DNA from: Eonycteris spelaea
Lineage: Eukaryota > Chordata > Mammalia > Chiroptera > Pteropodidae
DNA length: 64,000 bases
Assembly (NCBI GenBank): GCA_003508835.1
Contig: PUFA01000558.1
Span: forward strand, 124,001 to 188,000
Direction of reading: 5' to 3'
Below the pieces are notes generated by a model that was not told the origin of the DNA, made no database searches, and worked only from the letters and a program-made list of their open reading frames with translations. The position numbers were made by a program, and so were the translations under genes. Every line of letters starts with the position of its first letter. Positions within the stretch are counted from its first letter, which is position 1. Below, piece after piece: positions 1 to 12,329 of this stretch.

Positions 1-59
1 TCTGACATGACTCTCAGTAATATTTTTTTTCTAATGCATCTCCTCGGGTGAGAGGAAAC

Positions 60-1180
60 TAAAGAAAAAAATAAATGAATGAAACTATATGAAATGAATT
101 TTTTTCTTAGCAAAGAAAACCATCAACAAAATAAAAAGATAATTTACTGAATGAAATATTCTCCAATGACACACACCTGATAAGATGTTAATAGCCAAAA
201 TGTATTAAGAACTCATGCAACTTAACACATAAACACAAAATAATCCAATTTAAAAAAGGCAAAGGACCTAAATAGACATTTCTCCAAAGAGGAATGGCCT
301 ACACATGGCCAATAGATATATGAAAAGATGCTCAATATCACTAATCATCAGAGAAATGTAAATTAAAACCACAATGAGACATTACCTCACACCTGTCAGA
401 ATGGCTAACATCAATGAATGAATAAGCAACACATGTTGAAGATGTGGAGAAAAGGGGACCCTCATGCACTGTTGGTAGGATTGCAAAGTGGTGCAGCTAC
501 TATGGAAAATAGTTTGGAGGTTCCTCAAAAAATTAAAATGAGAAGTACCTTATGACCTAGCAATTCCACTTCTGTGTATTTATCTAAGGAAATCCAAAAC
601 ACTAATTCAAAAAGATATATGAACCCCTATGTTCATTGTAGTAGTATTTAAAATGGCCAAGATATGGAAGCAACCTAAGTCCCCATGAATAGACAGTTGG
701 ATAAATAAGTGGTGGTAAATATATACAACGAAATATTATTCAGCCATAAAAATGAAATTTTACCATTTGTGGCAACATAGATCGATCTAGAAGGTATTAT
801 GCCAAGTGAAATAACTCAGAGAAAGACAAATATCACATGATCTCACTATATTTAGAATCTAAAGAACAAAATAAATAAAAACAAAACAAAACAGAAACAG
901 ACTCACAGATACTGAGAAACAAACTGATAGATGGGAGGTCTGGGTGAAAAAGGTGAAGGGATTAAGCACAAATTGGTATTATCAAAACAGTCATGGAGAT
1001 GTAAAGTATGGCATAGGGAATATAAAGTCAATAATATTGTAATAACTATGTATAATGCCAGGTGGGTACTAATCTAATTGGGGGTATCACTTCATAAATT
1101 ATATAAATGTCTAACCACTATGCTGTATACCTGAAACTAATATAAAATATTATTGAACATCAACTGTAATTGAAAAAAAA
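60..1180 (+). mobile_element. 5'-truncated L1, ORF2 C-terminal part plus 3' UTR
   Basis: A LINE-1 retrotransposon 3' end on the plus strand. The left part matches the C-terminal region of L1 ORF2, including the block around 355-415 that in intact copies lies in the segment ending CACACCTGTCAGAATGGCTA. The ORF2 end lies near 840. A 3' UTR follows to an A-rich end near 1170-1180. That 3' UTR, with the phrase CACTTCATAAATTATATAA near 1089, matches the nested L1 at 34806-38135 and differs from the other L1 copies in the window. Stops and small indels break the frame, so it is dead. It is 5' truncated, as most genomic L1 copies are. Confidence 0.9.
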
Positions 1181-3399
1181 TAGTATACCATGTCGCATGG
1201 AAAAAAGAAAAAAGAGATTGGACAGATAATATTTTTATGTAGCTTAGTATTAGGGATTATGATAATAGAGGGCATCATTTTTCAATTAGCTTTGTATTAA
1301 AGTAGCAAAAAAAAAATTGGAGCACAAGAAGAAAGAAAATAAGAAGAACAGACAAGGAAAATTTAACAAATTGGTTGTTTTTATGGCTAATATAATATTT
1401 TAGAAAGATGTCTAAAAGGAGAGCAAAACTATTAGGTCGGAGGTCCATGATTAGAGGAGATAATTCACAGGAAAAGTCTGATTAAGTGAAAGGAAAGCAT
1501 CAATGTTAGCTAGTGGATGAGAAAATACAGCAATAAATCCAAGAATAATTAGGTCAGCTGGATAATGCAGAGAGAGCCACAATACCAAAAAAAAAAAAAA
1601 AAAGGTAGAATGGGAGAAAGGATTGCATTGTTTTGACTATAAAAGTGAGAGGATCTAAGAATATAATAGACAAACTAGAAGTAGGTTCCAGTCAGTAGGC
1701 ACAATGCTTATGTTGCTTTGGTTGCCCAGGCAATAGGAGTCTTTTCCTCATGTTAGTAACAGTATAATGTGGAAAAAACACATGCCAAATAGTCATGAGT
1801 AATTAGAGATGGAGTCACCCCTCTCCAGGGAGTTTCCTTGAGGAAAGGCTAGGTAGAAACTGAAGTGGATATATGTGAGAGGTTTTTAAAGAAAGTGGAC
1901 TTGATTTACATGTGAAAGCAGGTAGCTGGGGGGTCTCTGTAGAGTGTCTGGTAAAGGAAATGTAACCAGTTAGTTGCTTTCTGCATGTTGCCTCTGGATG
2001 AACCCTGCAATTTCACCTGGGAATACAGAATCCAGACAGCCAGGCCTTGGCTGGCTCGCTACTCAGAAAGTGGAAACACTGATTTTTGATATAGAAGGAA
2101 AAATCACAATTTATCAAATTCACCCTGCTTCTCTTAAAATATGTAAATGGCATTTTTGTTTTCTTTTTACTGTTGTTCTGTCTCCCTAGCTACTGAAAAA
2201 ATCTATTTATATATTTAACTTTTTTAATATCATGAAAAGATTGTCATCACAAATTTTCTTTGTTTTCTGAAGATACTTTCAACTACTTTTCACATATTAT
2301 GAAATACATTTAAATGAAATGTTTTACTATAAAAATAAAAACGAAAGATAAATAGCTTATAACTTGGATATCTTCTGTGCTTTTGTGTTGTATATTTTGT
2401 ACCCCATCTTCTCTAGGACCTGAGAGCCATTTCTTAAAATGCAAATGATGTTTGCAGTTTGGATAAATGAAATATCTTGTTTGTGATTTCTGTTTGTGAG
2501 ATCTGTTTGTTTGTATATTTTATGTATAATCTGGTATTCTCTACCTCCTTATGATATTACTAATTTGTATAAATAAAACTATGCTTAACTGGATTAAAAG
2601 AATTAAGCACTTACCTAAATTAAAAAAAAAACTATAATAGAAACTAATTCAAATGTTTTTCAGGATCATGTGATCTGGAAAAAGATTTAACATTAATGCT
2701 GGTTTGAGTGTGGTTAGGTTAGACAGGCACAACTTTAGAGTTGTCAATATTAAATATAATATTTTTACCTGGGTTTATAGAAATAAGTTCATGTAATCTC
2801 TGTTGCAAAATCTGTCAGCAGAAAAGTAGCATGGGAGAATAGTTTTCATGAGTAATCTAAACATAATTGTTAAGGGCTAATTAAATAGATGTAGTATAAT
2901 AAAAGGATTTTTAGCTGAAATTTTAGCAAAAGTTTTATAGTATATATACTTAAAAATAGTTTCCCAGTATTTTTTGGTAATATGAAACTTTAGTTTTACT
3001 AAGTTAAAGGAAATAATATAAATTATTTAATATTTAGATTATTTCCAAATAATATAAAACACTGAAATAATTAAGTGCTAAATTAATCTAAGTTTGCTTA
3101 CTTTTGGCTTCATATTATAGAGAAATTAAAAGATAAATTTTGATCTGTTAATGAATATGTGTTGTGGTTTTTTGAAGAAGCATATTTTTAAAATTGTGAA
3201 CTGTATTTGCCAATAAAAGTGTCTATGTTTCTAGAGGTTATAAAATGTATTAATAAATTTGCTAATGTAAAGAATATTAATTGATTCTTTTTGTTTTCAC
3301 TAGAAATTAAAGTTTGTAAGGGTTAAGATGTCTAAGATAAAAGAAAATAAATATGTGTTTTTGGTAATAAAAAGTATTTCTTATGAAGATACATTTTGA
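1181..3399. other. No gene recognised; AT-rich spacer
   Basis: No repeat or exon was recognised with confidence. An A homopolymer sits near 1588-1605. A 71-codon open frame at 1974-2189 has no recognisable motif. The right part may belong to the retrovirus-like stretch that follows, but I could not set a left border. Confidence 0.5.
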
Positions 3400-6300
3400 G
3401 GGAATTAGAGTGGTTTGTCCTAAGCTTGTTATTTATGAATAAGTAATAAAATACAAATTCAATTGGACAAGGGAAGTTATAGAAAGTTAATGAAAAGGAA
3501 GCCTTGAAAGGAAATATTATATGTGATTAAGCTGAATGAGACTGGAATGAAGATAATTAAGTGAATTTAAATATCAAAAGTAAGCTGATACAGAATTAAA
3601 GTTTGATTCTCTTTCACTTAAAAGGAAAAAGTATTATTGTATTATTGGCCTGCTTGTGATAATATATTGTGAAGTTTTCTGCCTAGAAAGCAGAGAGTCG
3701 GTGTTTTATCAAGATACTTTCCCGTGCTTATGTTATCTTGCCCTTGATTACTTAAGAAAACAATCTTCTCAATAATAAGAATTAAAGTTTTGCTAACAAT
3801 TAGGTAACATATATTTGTGTTTAATATCTTTTATTGTTACTTTGGTTAAATGGACAATTTATAATTAATTGACAGTAATCTGTGATCTTTTTGGTAAAGT
3901 GTCTAAACCTTTGATTTATCTGACAAACTTCCCAGGGTTCAAGTTTTAATTGGAGACTTTTTTCTTAATCTTGAAATGGTTTTGGGGTGTTCCAGAGGGC
4001 CTCTGGAATATCTGAAAAAATTGTTCTCTGTCTTTATAAAAGAGAAATATGAAACTAACTAGGCTTATTTAGTATGTTAAATTGCATGGGAAACATTATA
4101 AATTACATGATCATAAACTTCTAGAGTATATTGTATGGGTAAATATTGTTAATATAAATGTTCCAAAATTGTATGAAATTCCCCAAATTATTATAAGTCT
4201 TGATATGATGTTATTATTCTTAATTCTAGTTGCTATCTTAAAATTTCATGTGCTACAGAGAAAAGCAAACTTTTTTTATAAATTTCATTGTAGAAGATCT
4301 TTAACCATGTCATTTTAATTCTTTTGTCATTTATTGACAGTTAGTATTTTCTCTGTTACTTTTACAAAAATGTTTCATCTTCAGAAAGATCCATCGAGTG
4401 GGCTCTATGATAAAATATAGGTTTCAGAGAATAGATTTTGAAATCGTACCTTGAAAATGAAGGAAGGTTTATAAAACTCTAAGGAAAAACTGGATTCATA
4501 AAAATGCTAACAAATGATCAAGATAAACAAGAATTGATTACACGGGATTAGATGACCTGAGAATCATTATTATTTTTATGATATTGTGCTTGAAATATTG
4601 CTGATTTTTAAATTTTTTTTTACCAGATATAAGGAAACTTGTTTCTGTTAAATTCCTCAAATTTAGAGCAATTTGGTGAATTATACCTCTGTAAGCAGAA
4701 TTGAAACATCTATCTTTTTTCTCCCTTTCTTATCCCCCAAGAATTTGGAAACTCTTAGTGAGTTTTCTAATTTTTATGGTAATATGGTTTGCATAAGTTC
4801 AATAAGAATCAATTCTCTTTGTAATAGGACACAATTAGAAGTTGTTTTTTTATTACCAAGGATTTGACTGAAATGTCATGTTTTAGGCACACATGCATAG
4901 ACTCAGATATGACTGGACAGTTTTAAGAAATTAAGACTGACATTAGAAATCAATAAAAGCCCCTTGGGAAAACAGTCTGATACCTTGTTTATAGGGTTAC
5001 CAAGAGCCTTTCCAGGTATATAAGGGAGGTCAATTTCTGGCAGATGCAGAAAAGCTCAGGATATTTCGGGGATCTCAAAAAAAGAGGAATTAACCCAAAT
5101 CTAAAGGTATTACAAGCACTGTTTGGTGGCAAGTTTGAAGCTTGACCTCTTAGCCTCAAGAGATTGTTAAAATTCAATCTGTAGATTCCTTATAAAAAAA
5201 ATCACCCAAAGCAGATTTGAAAGACCCGATATGATCAATTGCTATTCTTGTTATATTTATATAAATAATCATGCCAAATTTATTGAAACTAGACTTATAT
5301 TGCAAATAAATGAGTCTTAATTTGTTTATCTTTAGTAAAAATGAGGGTAGTTTTATAGAGAAAAATTATGTTTCAGTAGAAACTATAACAAACACTTGTG
5401 GATATTAAATTCTAGTCCTATTAACTTCTTTAAGGATCTTGTTATTTAGCTGTAAACTGAACTGTATCCTGAAGTTTTTAGTTTCCTCAAGTATTTGGCT
5501 GAATCCCTCTGAATTAATGTTTTCATTTTTCTCTCATCTTTTGATTTGGAACTTTTGAGAATGAAAACTGCCTTTTTTCATGAGCTTTGTAACTGCAAAG
5601 TGCAGCTAGATCATTTGATATAAACTTCAGAGAAATCATCACGACAACTCATGTTTAGACAATCTCCTTGACTGATGTTGTGTAAGCCACTAAAAGTTTG
5701 TCTGGACACCTGATAACATCACCAGAGACATTTCAAACTGCAAAAGATACCTCAAGCCTGTCAACTACAAATCTTGACCAGTAGCTCTCCAGGTTCAGAA
5801 AACCATTATAGTGGTTTATAATTTGTTCTAATCATTAACCTTTTTTTCTTTTGTTTCCACAGAATATACCTCTTTTAAGATACCTAATTGCTCACAGCGA
5901 CCTTTTTAGTTGGTTGCCAGCATGGATAAGTTTGTTAATTAGAAAAAAAATATTACAAGTTGGTGTAGTAATTCTACTTTTGTCTCTTTCTTAGATTACT
6001 TTTATAATCTTTAAATGTTGTACCTGTTGCCTCTCTGAATTATGTAAACCCATAAGCCAAGCCCTAGCTAACATTATGCTTGCTCAACAGATTGAAATAG
6101 ATACCTATATATTTTCAGAAAAAGTCACTCTTCAAGAAGATTAAAGATCCCCATCAATGGTTAACCAATGATTCTCCCTCTTTCTCCCCCTTTTCCCTCT
6201 CTCTCGCTCCCTCTTCCTCCTCTGCCTTGCTTGCTCACTCAAGCATGCTTGGACTTTCTCTCTCTCTCTCCTTCTTGTTACCCATAATTGGCTTAATATA

Positions 6301-6540
6301 TATCTCATCACCTGAGGTGATTCTTGGACTTCCCTCCTCTGTGGTACATGACCTCATAGAAATAAGCCTTCCTAGAGTCAGAGGCAATGTCCTGAACATA
6401 AAAGGGCCACTTGAGCATAATTAAAATCATGCAGATATTCATCAGTGATGCTCTCTATGAAATATCTTGACGATGTTGTCATCATCCCTATTAAACTCTT
6501 TTTTATTCACACATATTTTGTTAAACTATTCTAAAATATA
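3400..6540 (+). mobile_element. Probable decayed endogenous retrovirus, internal and 3' part
   Basis: This AT-rich stretch reads like the worn internal region of an old endogenous retrovirus. The strongest support is the envelope transmembrane-like remnant at 5863-6144, reported separately. Just before it, at about 5839-5862, lies a pyrimidine tract ending in CAG. After it comes a CT-rich segment (6178-6280) that could belong to a 3' LTR. I did not find paired LTRs, a primer binding site, or gag and pol motifs, so borders and class are not fixed. The assignment rests on the env-like segment and a general resemblance to mammalian ERV internal sequence. It could instead be an unrelated ancient repeat. 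Confidence 0.38.
5863..6144 (+). pseudogene. Envelope transmembrane-like remnant, interrupted by a stop
   Basis: One reading frame runs from about 5863 to a TAA at 6142-6144. It holds, in order: a juxtamembrane stretch with the residues SWLPAW (5908-5925); a hydrophobic run of roughly 25 residues (about 5953-6012); a cysteine cluster CCTCC (6016-6030); and a polar tail. An in-frame TAG at 5992-5994 cuts the hydrophobic segment, so no membrane-anchored product can form. Trp-rich membrane-proximal region, membrane anchor, cytoplasmic cysteines and short tail together resemble the C-terminus of a retroviral Env TM subunit. I could not see the fusion peptide or the CX6CC motif upstream. The family is unassigned and a chance resemblance is possible. 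Confidence 0.4.
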
Positions 6541-6578
6541 TGGAAAATTAGTACTCCTTAAAATGATCACAGATATAA

Positions 6579-6717
6579 GTCTATAGCCATGCCACCCTGA
6601 ACAATCCAGTTCCCATCTGATCTCGAAAACTAAGCAGGGTTGGGCCTGGTTAACCCTTCGATGGAAGACCACCTAGGAAGACCAGGTACTGTAAGCGTAA
6701 AAAATAAAAAAAATAAA
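6579..6717 (+). mobile_element. 5S rRNA-derived SINE, MEG-RS or MEG-RL type
   Basis: Positions 6579-6696 align along nearly their whole length with vertebrate 5S rRNA, from the start GTCTATAGCCATGCCACC through CTAAGCAGGGTTGGGCCTGG to a worn 3' end near GGTACTGTAAGC. The internal RNA polymerase III promoter of 5S genes is largely readable: box A at about 6629-6643, the intermediate element after it, and a box C-like stretch near 6660-6673. An A-rich tail (6697-6717, AAAAATAAAAA pattern) marks it as a retroposed element rather than a working 5S gene. It carries scattered substitutions. SINEs with this 5S body are known from fruit bats. No clear target-site duplication was found. Confidence 0.85.
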
Positions 6718-7394
6718 GGATTGTAAGCTGACAACGTCCTTGCAATTTGTAAAGTCAACTTAGGTTTGCCTTGCCTAAAAAAATGTTATCAGATCTAAAA
6801 ATGTAAGTAATTTTTTTAAGTTACACTCCAAAGAAGAATAAACATGACAATGAGATAATTACTTTCTCTTGGTATAATTTTTTCATATTCTTCATATATA
6901 TATAATTATTTTCTCTGGTTATATATCACAATATAATTGAACTCTAAGTTCTATGTAAAATGAGTAAGATTTTATTAAGCAAATATAACCCATTGAACTA
7001 ACAATTCTCAAGTTTCTATCAGTAATAATACTTTTTCAACCCTTTTAGTGAATCATGTCGCACTTTTACAAAATGTATTGGAAAAGATACTCCAGAGGAA
7101 AAAATGAATTTATAATAGATACCAAGTGATCTCTGAACAAGATTTATCTTAATAATTAAAGTGCTATTTAGTTTTTGAGATTGTGAAGTACAAGTTTATA
7201 AATTGAAAAAAATATTTGTTTAATATAAAACATATTTATTCTCTATAAAAATTAAAGAGAAGCATCCCAATATTCAGTTTGGAAATTAAATTTTAAAATG
7301 TAAGAAATCCATTAGAGTAGGAAGAACTGATAAAAAATTTCACATTACAGTTTCACCTTGGATTGTCTTCCAGCTCTGTCCCATTTTATTTATA
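6718..7394. other. No gene recognised
   Basis: AT-rich sequence with a short TATA-rich run near 6895-6905. No repeat or exon was recognised. Confidence 0.5.
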
Positions 7395-7655
7395 ACAGGA
7401 TTCAACCACAGAGTTATGATTAAGAGCATGGGCTTTCAAATTAGACTGACCTGGGTTTGAGTCTGGACTGTGCTACTTATTATTGTATGAACTTTGGCAA
7501 GTCACCTACCCACTTTATACCTGTTTCCTTTTCTATAAAATGGAGATAAAAGAGTTGATGAAGATTGCATGAGATAATAAATATAACTGTTTAATACAAT
7601 GTTTGGTAAATAACAAAGAACTTAATATGTACCCATTATTATCATTAATCATGAA
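7395..7655 (+). repeat. MIR SINE
   Basis: A nearly full-length MIR. It shows the tRNA-like head (TTATGATTAAGAGCATGGGC, about 7416-7435), the GGGTTTGAGTC segment, the core region ending in CTATAAAATGGAGATAA (7533-7549), and the L2-like tail with the TTAATATGTACCCATTATTA pattern. It is an ancient, inactive mammalian SINE. Confidence 0.88.
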
Positions 7656-9009
7656 CTACTAAATTATCTTTAAATAATAATGTGTTTGAAACAATTCTGC
7701 TCTTTTGTAGTTTGATTGACTATTTACTAGTATTTTATTGAGTTATATAATTAGTTTATTATTGGGCATAATAGGTTTAAAACTCTTAGAGACATACGGC
7801 ATTCAGTTTTTGTTGCTATATTCCACTCAAGCAGATAATAGGCTATGTGACTCATGATTTGCCTGATATTATTCAGTATAACTTTTGTTTTTTTCCATTT
7901 AATTTCATTTACATATATTTTGATGTGTTGTTATAATAATTATATAAATAACTGTCATCCACAAAATTAGACTTTATATTCTAGTTACCTCCTAAAAGCA
8001 GCTTTATATTTTGATATAGTTAATGGACAGCAAATAGCAAGTATGACATACCATGTTATTTCTTTAAGGCTCAAATGACTATGTTTTCCAAAATATAAAT
8101 GAAAAAAAAATGCCTTTTCCACTCAAATGAGGCAATTCCAAATGAGAAGTATAACGCAGTAGTTAGAGTTCAAAGATTCTATATTGGTGGTCTGATGTCA
8201 CACGCATTAGTTCAACATACTTATAGGAGTTGTTCAACTGTACCATTCCACAGATGTTCATGCTTTCTGGGACAGTTATTTGGTCCCATATTTCTCAGAT
8301 GTACTCTTAAGAATTTAAGACTGATACACAAGTAACCTCTCCTACTGATAATGTATGGCATGCTTTCCATTATATAATAATACTAGAATATGAGTAGCTA
8401 AAGACAAAAGATTTCTCATTTCTAGAAGTACAAAAGTGTAATTATCAGTTATGTATTACAGTTGTGTTGATTCCATTGTTCAAAATTATAAGATTGTTAT
8501 CCTAAATATTTCATGTTATGACTTTATTACAAATGCTGGTATATGTGCTGATTGAATTTGACTCCCTAAAATGAAATGTAATGTTTGTGATCACCTAATT
8601 AATAATCTACTCAATATGGAAATTACGATCTAAATTAAGGTAGAACCACTTAAAGCAAACAAATAGTTTTTTTTTTTTTGGAGAAGAAAAGTTAAACAGT
8701 AATAATTGGTAAATTTTCTATTTTTTCCTCCATATGTTATAAATCCTGTAGTATCTCTGATAGAGCTCTTTGTAGATTAAAAAATAAGTTTACAAAATTA
8801 TAAAATCAGGCTTAACTTATTAACATAATATAGTTTTTCTACTTATCTCCTCATCCCTTTCTGTTGGTTCTTCTGTATTATTGGTTAGTAACAAGAAAGG
8901 CTACAGGGTAAGAGGATTACATTGAATGTAAGTCCAAGATATTAAAGCTTGATATTTTGTAGAATATATAGGCATTAGGGAGCCACTAATCCTTCCTTCT
9001 ACAACATAT
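7656..9009. other. No gene recognised
   Basis: AT-rich sequence. A 78-codon open frame at 8099-8335 has no recognisable domain and begins in an A-run, so I do not call it a gene. A T-run lies at 8669-8680. No repeat was assigned. Confidence 0.5.
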
Positions 9010-9530
9010 TACTTAAACTACAGATATGAAAATCACTGTGCTGAATGCTGCAAATACACACAAAGATAAATCAAGCATCGACCTACCATACATTTGCTAT
9101 CACACAGGGTTATTGGAAGAACTAATATATTACTAGAAATAATAAATATCATAAAGAAGCTACAGAGAGGTGCAGCAGGGACAGGAAGAAGAGATGGTTA
9201 CTTGGGTAGGTATATTTTGTGTATGTTTAATGTAAAAAGGTGATATTTAAGCCTGTAAATTAAAAATGTGTAGAAATCTGAATAGACTTAAATGAGAGAG
9301 AATCTAGCCATAACAAGCACAAAGCATGAAGAAAGTCACAGAAGTGACAAAGCACAGAGCATATAGTGTTAAATTGGCACTAGCAAAAGATGAGTGGAAG
9401 CCAGATGTGGGAAAGAGGTTTGGAAAGTTAAGTTGACAATTGTGGAAATCCTTAAAAGTCGTTCTACAGAATTTTGACTTTGTTGACAATTAGGAACACT
9501 TTGAAGGTTGAGAAACAATGACATTACACT
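9010..9530 (-). repeat. Diverged ancient LINE, L2-like, antisense
   Basis: The plus strand reads like the reverse complement of mammalian L2. It has a head resembling 'gctgaatgctgcaaataca', a middle part with the pattern of an L2 body, and an end with AGGAACACTTTGAAGG near 9491. Divergence is high and the family call comes from pattern memory only. Confidence 0.5.
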
Positions 9531-9687
9531 TATGATTTGAGATTAACTCAGCACCAGAGTACAAAATATATTTATGTTATAGAGAGAGGAATAAAATACA
9601 AGCAAATGTTAACAACAGATTATAGTAGTATGAAAAGTTTGGCAATAACTCTCTGCAAAGCGAAAGTTCTAAAGTGGGCAAAGCTAT

Positions 9688-10324
9688 GGAAAATGAAAAT
9701 TAAAACAACAATGAGATATCACCTTACACCTGTCAGAATGGCTATCATTAATAAATCAACAAACAAGTGTTGGCGAAGATGTGGAGAAAAGGGAACTCTT
9801 TAGCATGATTAGTGGGATTGTAAATTGGTTCAAACACTATGGAAAAGATTTGGAGCTCTTCAAAAAATTATTGTTTTTCTCTTTTTGTTTATTTTTATTT
9901 TTAAATTAAATTTATAGAAGTGACACTGGTTAATTAAATTACATAGGTTTCAAGTATACAATTCAATAATACATCATACATGTATAAAATAATTATAATA
10001 TGATCAAATGAGTCCATTTATGAGTACATCCAAAGAAAATGAAAACAGGATGTTAAAAAGATATATTTACTCCCATGTTCACTGCAACATTATTCACAAT
10101 AGATAAGATGGAAACAACATCGGTTTCTATCTATCGAAGGATGAATGTATAAGGAAGGTAATATCTGTATATATGTGTGTATACAGATAATCAAAATACT
10201 AGAATCTATGAAAGAGATCTTGAGAACATTATTTTAAGTGAAATGAGCTAGGTATCGAAAGACAAAATTTACATGGAGTGGCTCTTATGTAGAATCTAAT
10301 TAAAATTCAAACTAACAGAAAAAA
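9688..10324 (+). mobile_element. L1 ORF2 3' fragment, split by a small insertion
   Basis: L1 ORF2 C-terminal coding sequence starts at about 9688 (AAAATTAAAACAACAATGAG) and includes the TGTCAGAATGGCTATCATTA block (9730-9749). It is interrupted at about 9868-10008 by an antisense L1 3' end and resumes at about 10010. It runs to about 10324, near the end of ORF2, with no 3' UTR of its own. The copy is full of stops. Confidence 0.82.
9868..10008 (-). mobile_element. Short L1 3'-end insertion, antisense
   Basis: Only the last roughly 130 bases of an L1 3' UTR are present, reverse-complemented, with the pattern ACTGGTTAATTAAATTACAT near 9926. It begins in a T-rich run, the complement of the A tail. 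It sits inside another L1 and splits it. Comparable 3'-end-only pieces occur at 42848-42990 and 51570-51712. Confidence 0.75.
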
Positions 10325-10562
10325 ATGGCGTAGATGATGGAGGCTTTGTTCATCCCTCTTGTGACCAAACCAAAGTTGTGATAGAAACATGGAGCCAATA
10401 GCAAGGAAAGTCACCTGAAATCAAGATGAACAAATCCTACAACTAGGAAAAGAAATAAAAATCACCCCGCAACAGAAGGAGGTGGATGGGTTGAGGACCC
10501 CAAGCTGCCCAGTCGGGAGCAGCTGAGTGGGACAGAGGATACAGGAGTGGCAGCTGGCAGCT
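10325..10562 (+). mobile_element. L1 5' UTR fragment
   Basis: The segment AAAATGGCGTAGATGATGGA followed by a GC-richer stretch resembles the 5' end of megabat-type L1 copies, such as the one starting at 34806. It abuts the ORF2 end of the L1 to its left and an antisense L1 to its right, so it is a scrap about 240 bases long. Confidence 0.55.
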
Positions 10563-12294
10563 GCAAATGCCTCTTTTTTTAAAATTAAATTAAAAAAAAG
10601 TTATTATGGTGACATTAGTTAATGAAATCCAATAAGGTTTCAGGTGTACAATTCAACAGGAAGGCATATGTATATTGTATTGTGTGTTCACTGCCCATAG
10701 TTAGATTTCTGTCACCACACATTTGACCCTTTTCACCCCATCTACCTTCCCCTTCCACCCTCCTCTCTGGTAATCACTAGTCTATTGTCCATGTCCGTGA
10801 GTCTCTGCTTGTTTGTCCTGTTTGTTTGCTGCTTTTAGGTTTATATCCCACATATAAGTGATATCATGTGGTTTTCAACTTTTTCTGTCTAGCTCATTTC
10901 ACTTAGTATGATTATCTCAAGGTCCATCCATATTGTCACAAATGGCAGAATTTCATCTCTTCTTATGGCTGGGTAATATTCCATTGTATATCTGTACCAC
11001 AGCTTCTTTATCCAATTGACTGTGCTAGGATACTTTGGTTGTTTCCATGTCCTGGCTACTGTGAGTAATGCTGTTATGAACATCAGTGTGCAAATATCTT
11101 TTTAGATATCAGTTTTTAAGTCTTTGGGGTAAATACCCAGTAGAGGGATTACTGAATCATATGGTAGATCAATTCTTAGTTTTTGAGGAATCTCCATTCT
11201 GTCTTCCATAGTGGCTATACCAATTGGCAGTGCCACGAGCAGTGTATGAGGGTTTCTTATTCTCTGCATCCTCTCCAACACTTATTATTACTTGTCCTGT
11301 TGATTGTAGCTATTCTATCAGGAGTGAGATGGTATCTATCTCATTGTGGTTTTGATTTGCATTTCCATAATAGCTAGCAATGTTGAGCATCCTTTTCATA
11401 TGCCTGTTGGCCATTTGTATGTCTTCTTGGCAGAAGAGTCTGTTCAGGTCCTCTGCCCATTTTTTTAATTGTATTATATTTTTGTGTTGTTGTTGTTTAT
11501 TGAGTTATATGAGTTCTTTGTATATGCTGGATATTAGCCCCTTATCATAGGCAATGTTTGTGAATATATTCTCCCATTCAGATGGTTGCCTCTTTGTCTT
11601 GCTGATGGTTTCTTTGCTGTGCAGAAGCTTTTTAGTTTGGTACAGTCCTATTTATTGGTCTTTGCTTTGACTTCCCTTGCCTTTAGGTCAAATTCATAAA
11701 ATCCTCTCTAGATCTAAGGTCCATGAGTTTAGTAACTATGTTTTCTTCTATGCAGTTTATTGTTTCAGGTTTTACATTCATCTCTTTGATCCATTTTCAG
11801 TTAATTTTGGTGTAATGGCGACAGCAGTCTAGTTTCACTTGTTTGCATGTGGCTTTCCAATGTTCCCAGCGCCATTTATTGAAGAGACTTTCCTTTCTCT
11901 ATTGAATGTTTTTGGTTTCCTTGCTAAAAATTATTTGCCCATATATATGGAAGGTTTATTTCTTGAGTTTTAACTCTGTTCCATTGGTTGTGTTTCCATT
12001 TTTCCACAAATACCATGCTGCTTTGTTTATTGTTGCTTTGTAGTATAATTTGAAGCCAAGCAAAGTGATACTTCTGGCCTTGTTCTTTTTTCTCAGAATT
12101 GCTTTGGCTCTTTGGGTCTTTCATGATTCTAGATACACTTGATGATTTTTTGTTCTAGTTCTTTAAAAAATGCCATTGAGGTTTTGATGGGGGTTGCATT
12201 TAATCTGCATATTGCTTTGGGTAATACGCCCATTTTAAGTATGCTGATTCTTCCAATTCATGAACATGTAATATCTTTCCATTTCTTTATGTCC
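10563..12294 (-). mobile_element. 5'-truncated L1, antisense
   Basis: Antisense L1 whose 3' end lies at about 10563-10620 (T-rich, then the GACATTAGTTAATGAAATCC pattern) and whose 5' truncation lies near 12294. Reading the minus strand gives the 3' UTR, the ORF2 C-terminal part (open frame 10889-11083 encodes a segment with KKLWYRYTMEYYPAIRRDEI), and ORF2 sequence as far as the region just after the RT core. Frames are broken. It is one of the cleaner truncated copies in the window. Confidence 0.9.
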
Positions 12295-12329
12295 TAACAT
12301 TATATATATTAGCGCCACATTTTACCAAA

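Noticed and set aside
6579..6698. A functional 5S rRNA gene
   Set aside because: It carries scattered substitutions and an A-rich tail with no clear T-run terminator, as expected for a retroposed SINE.
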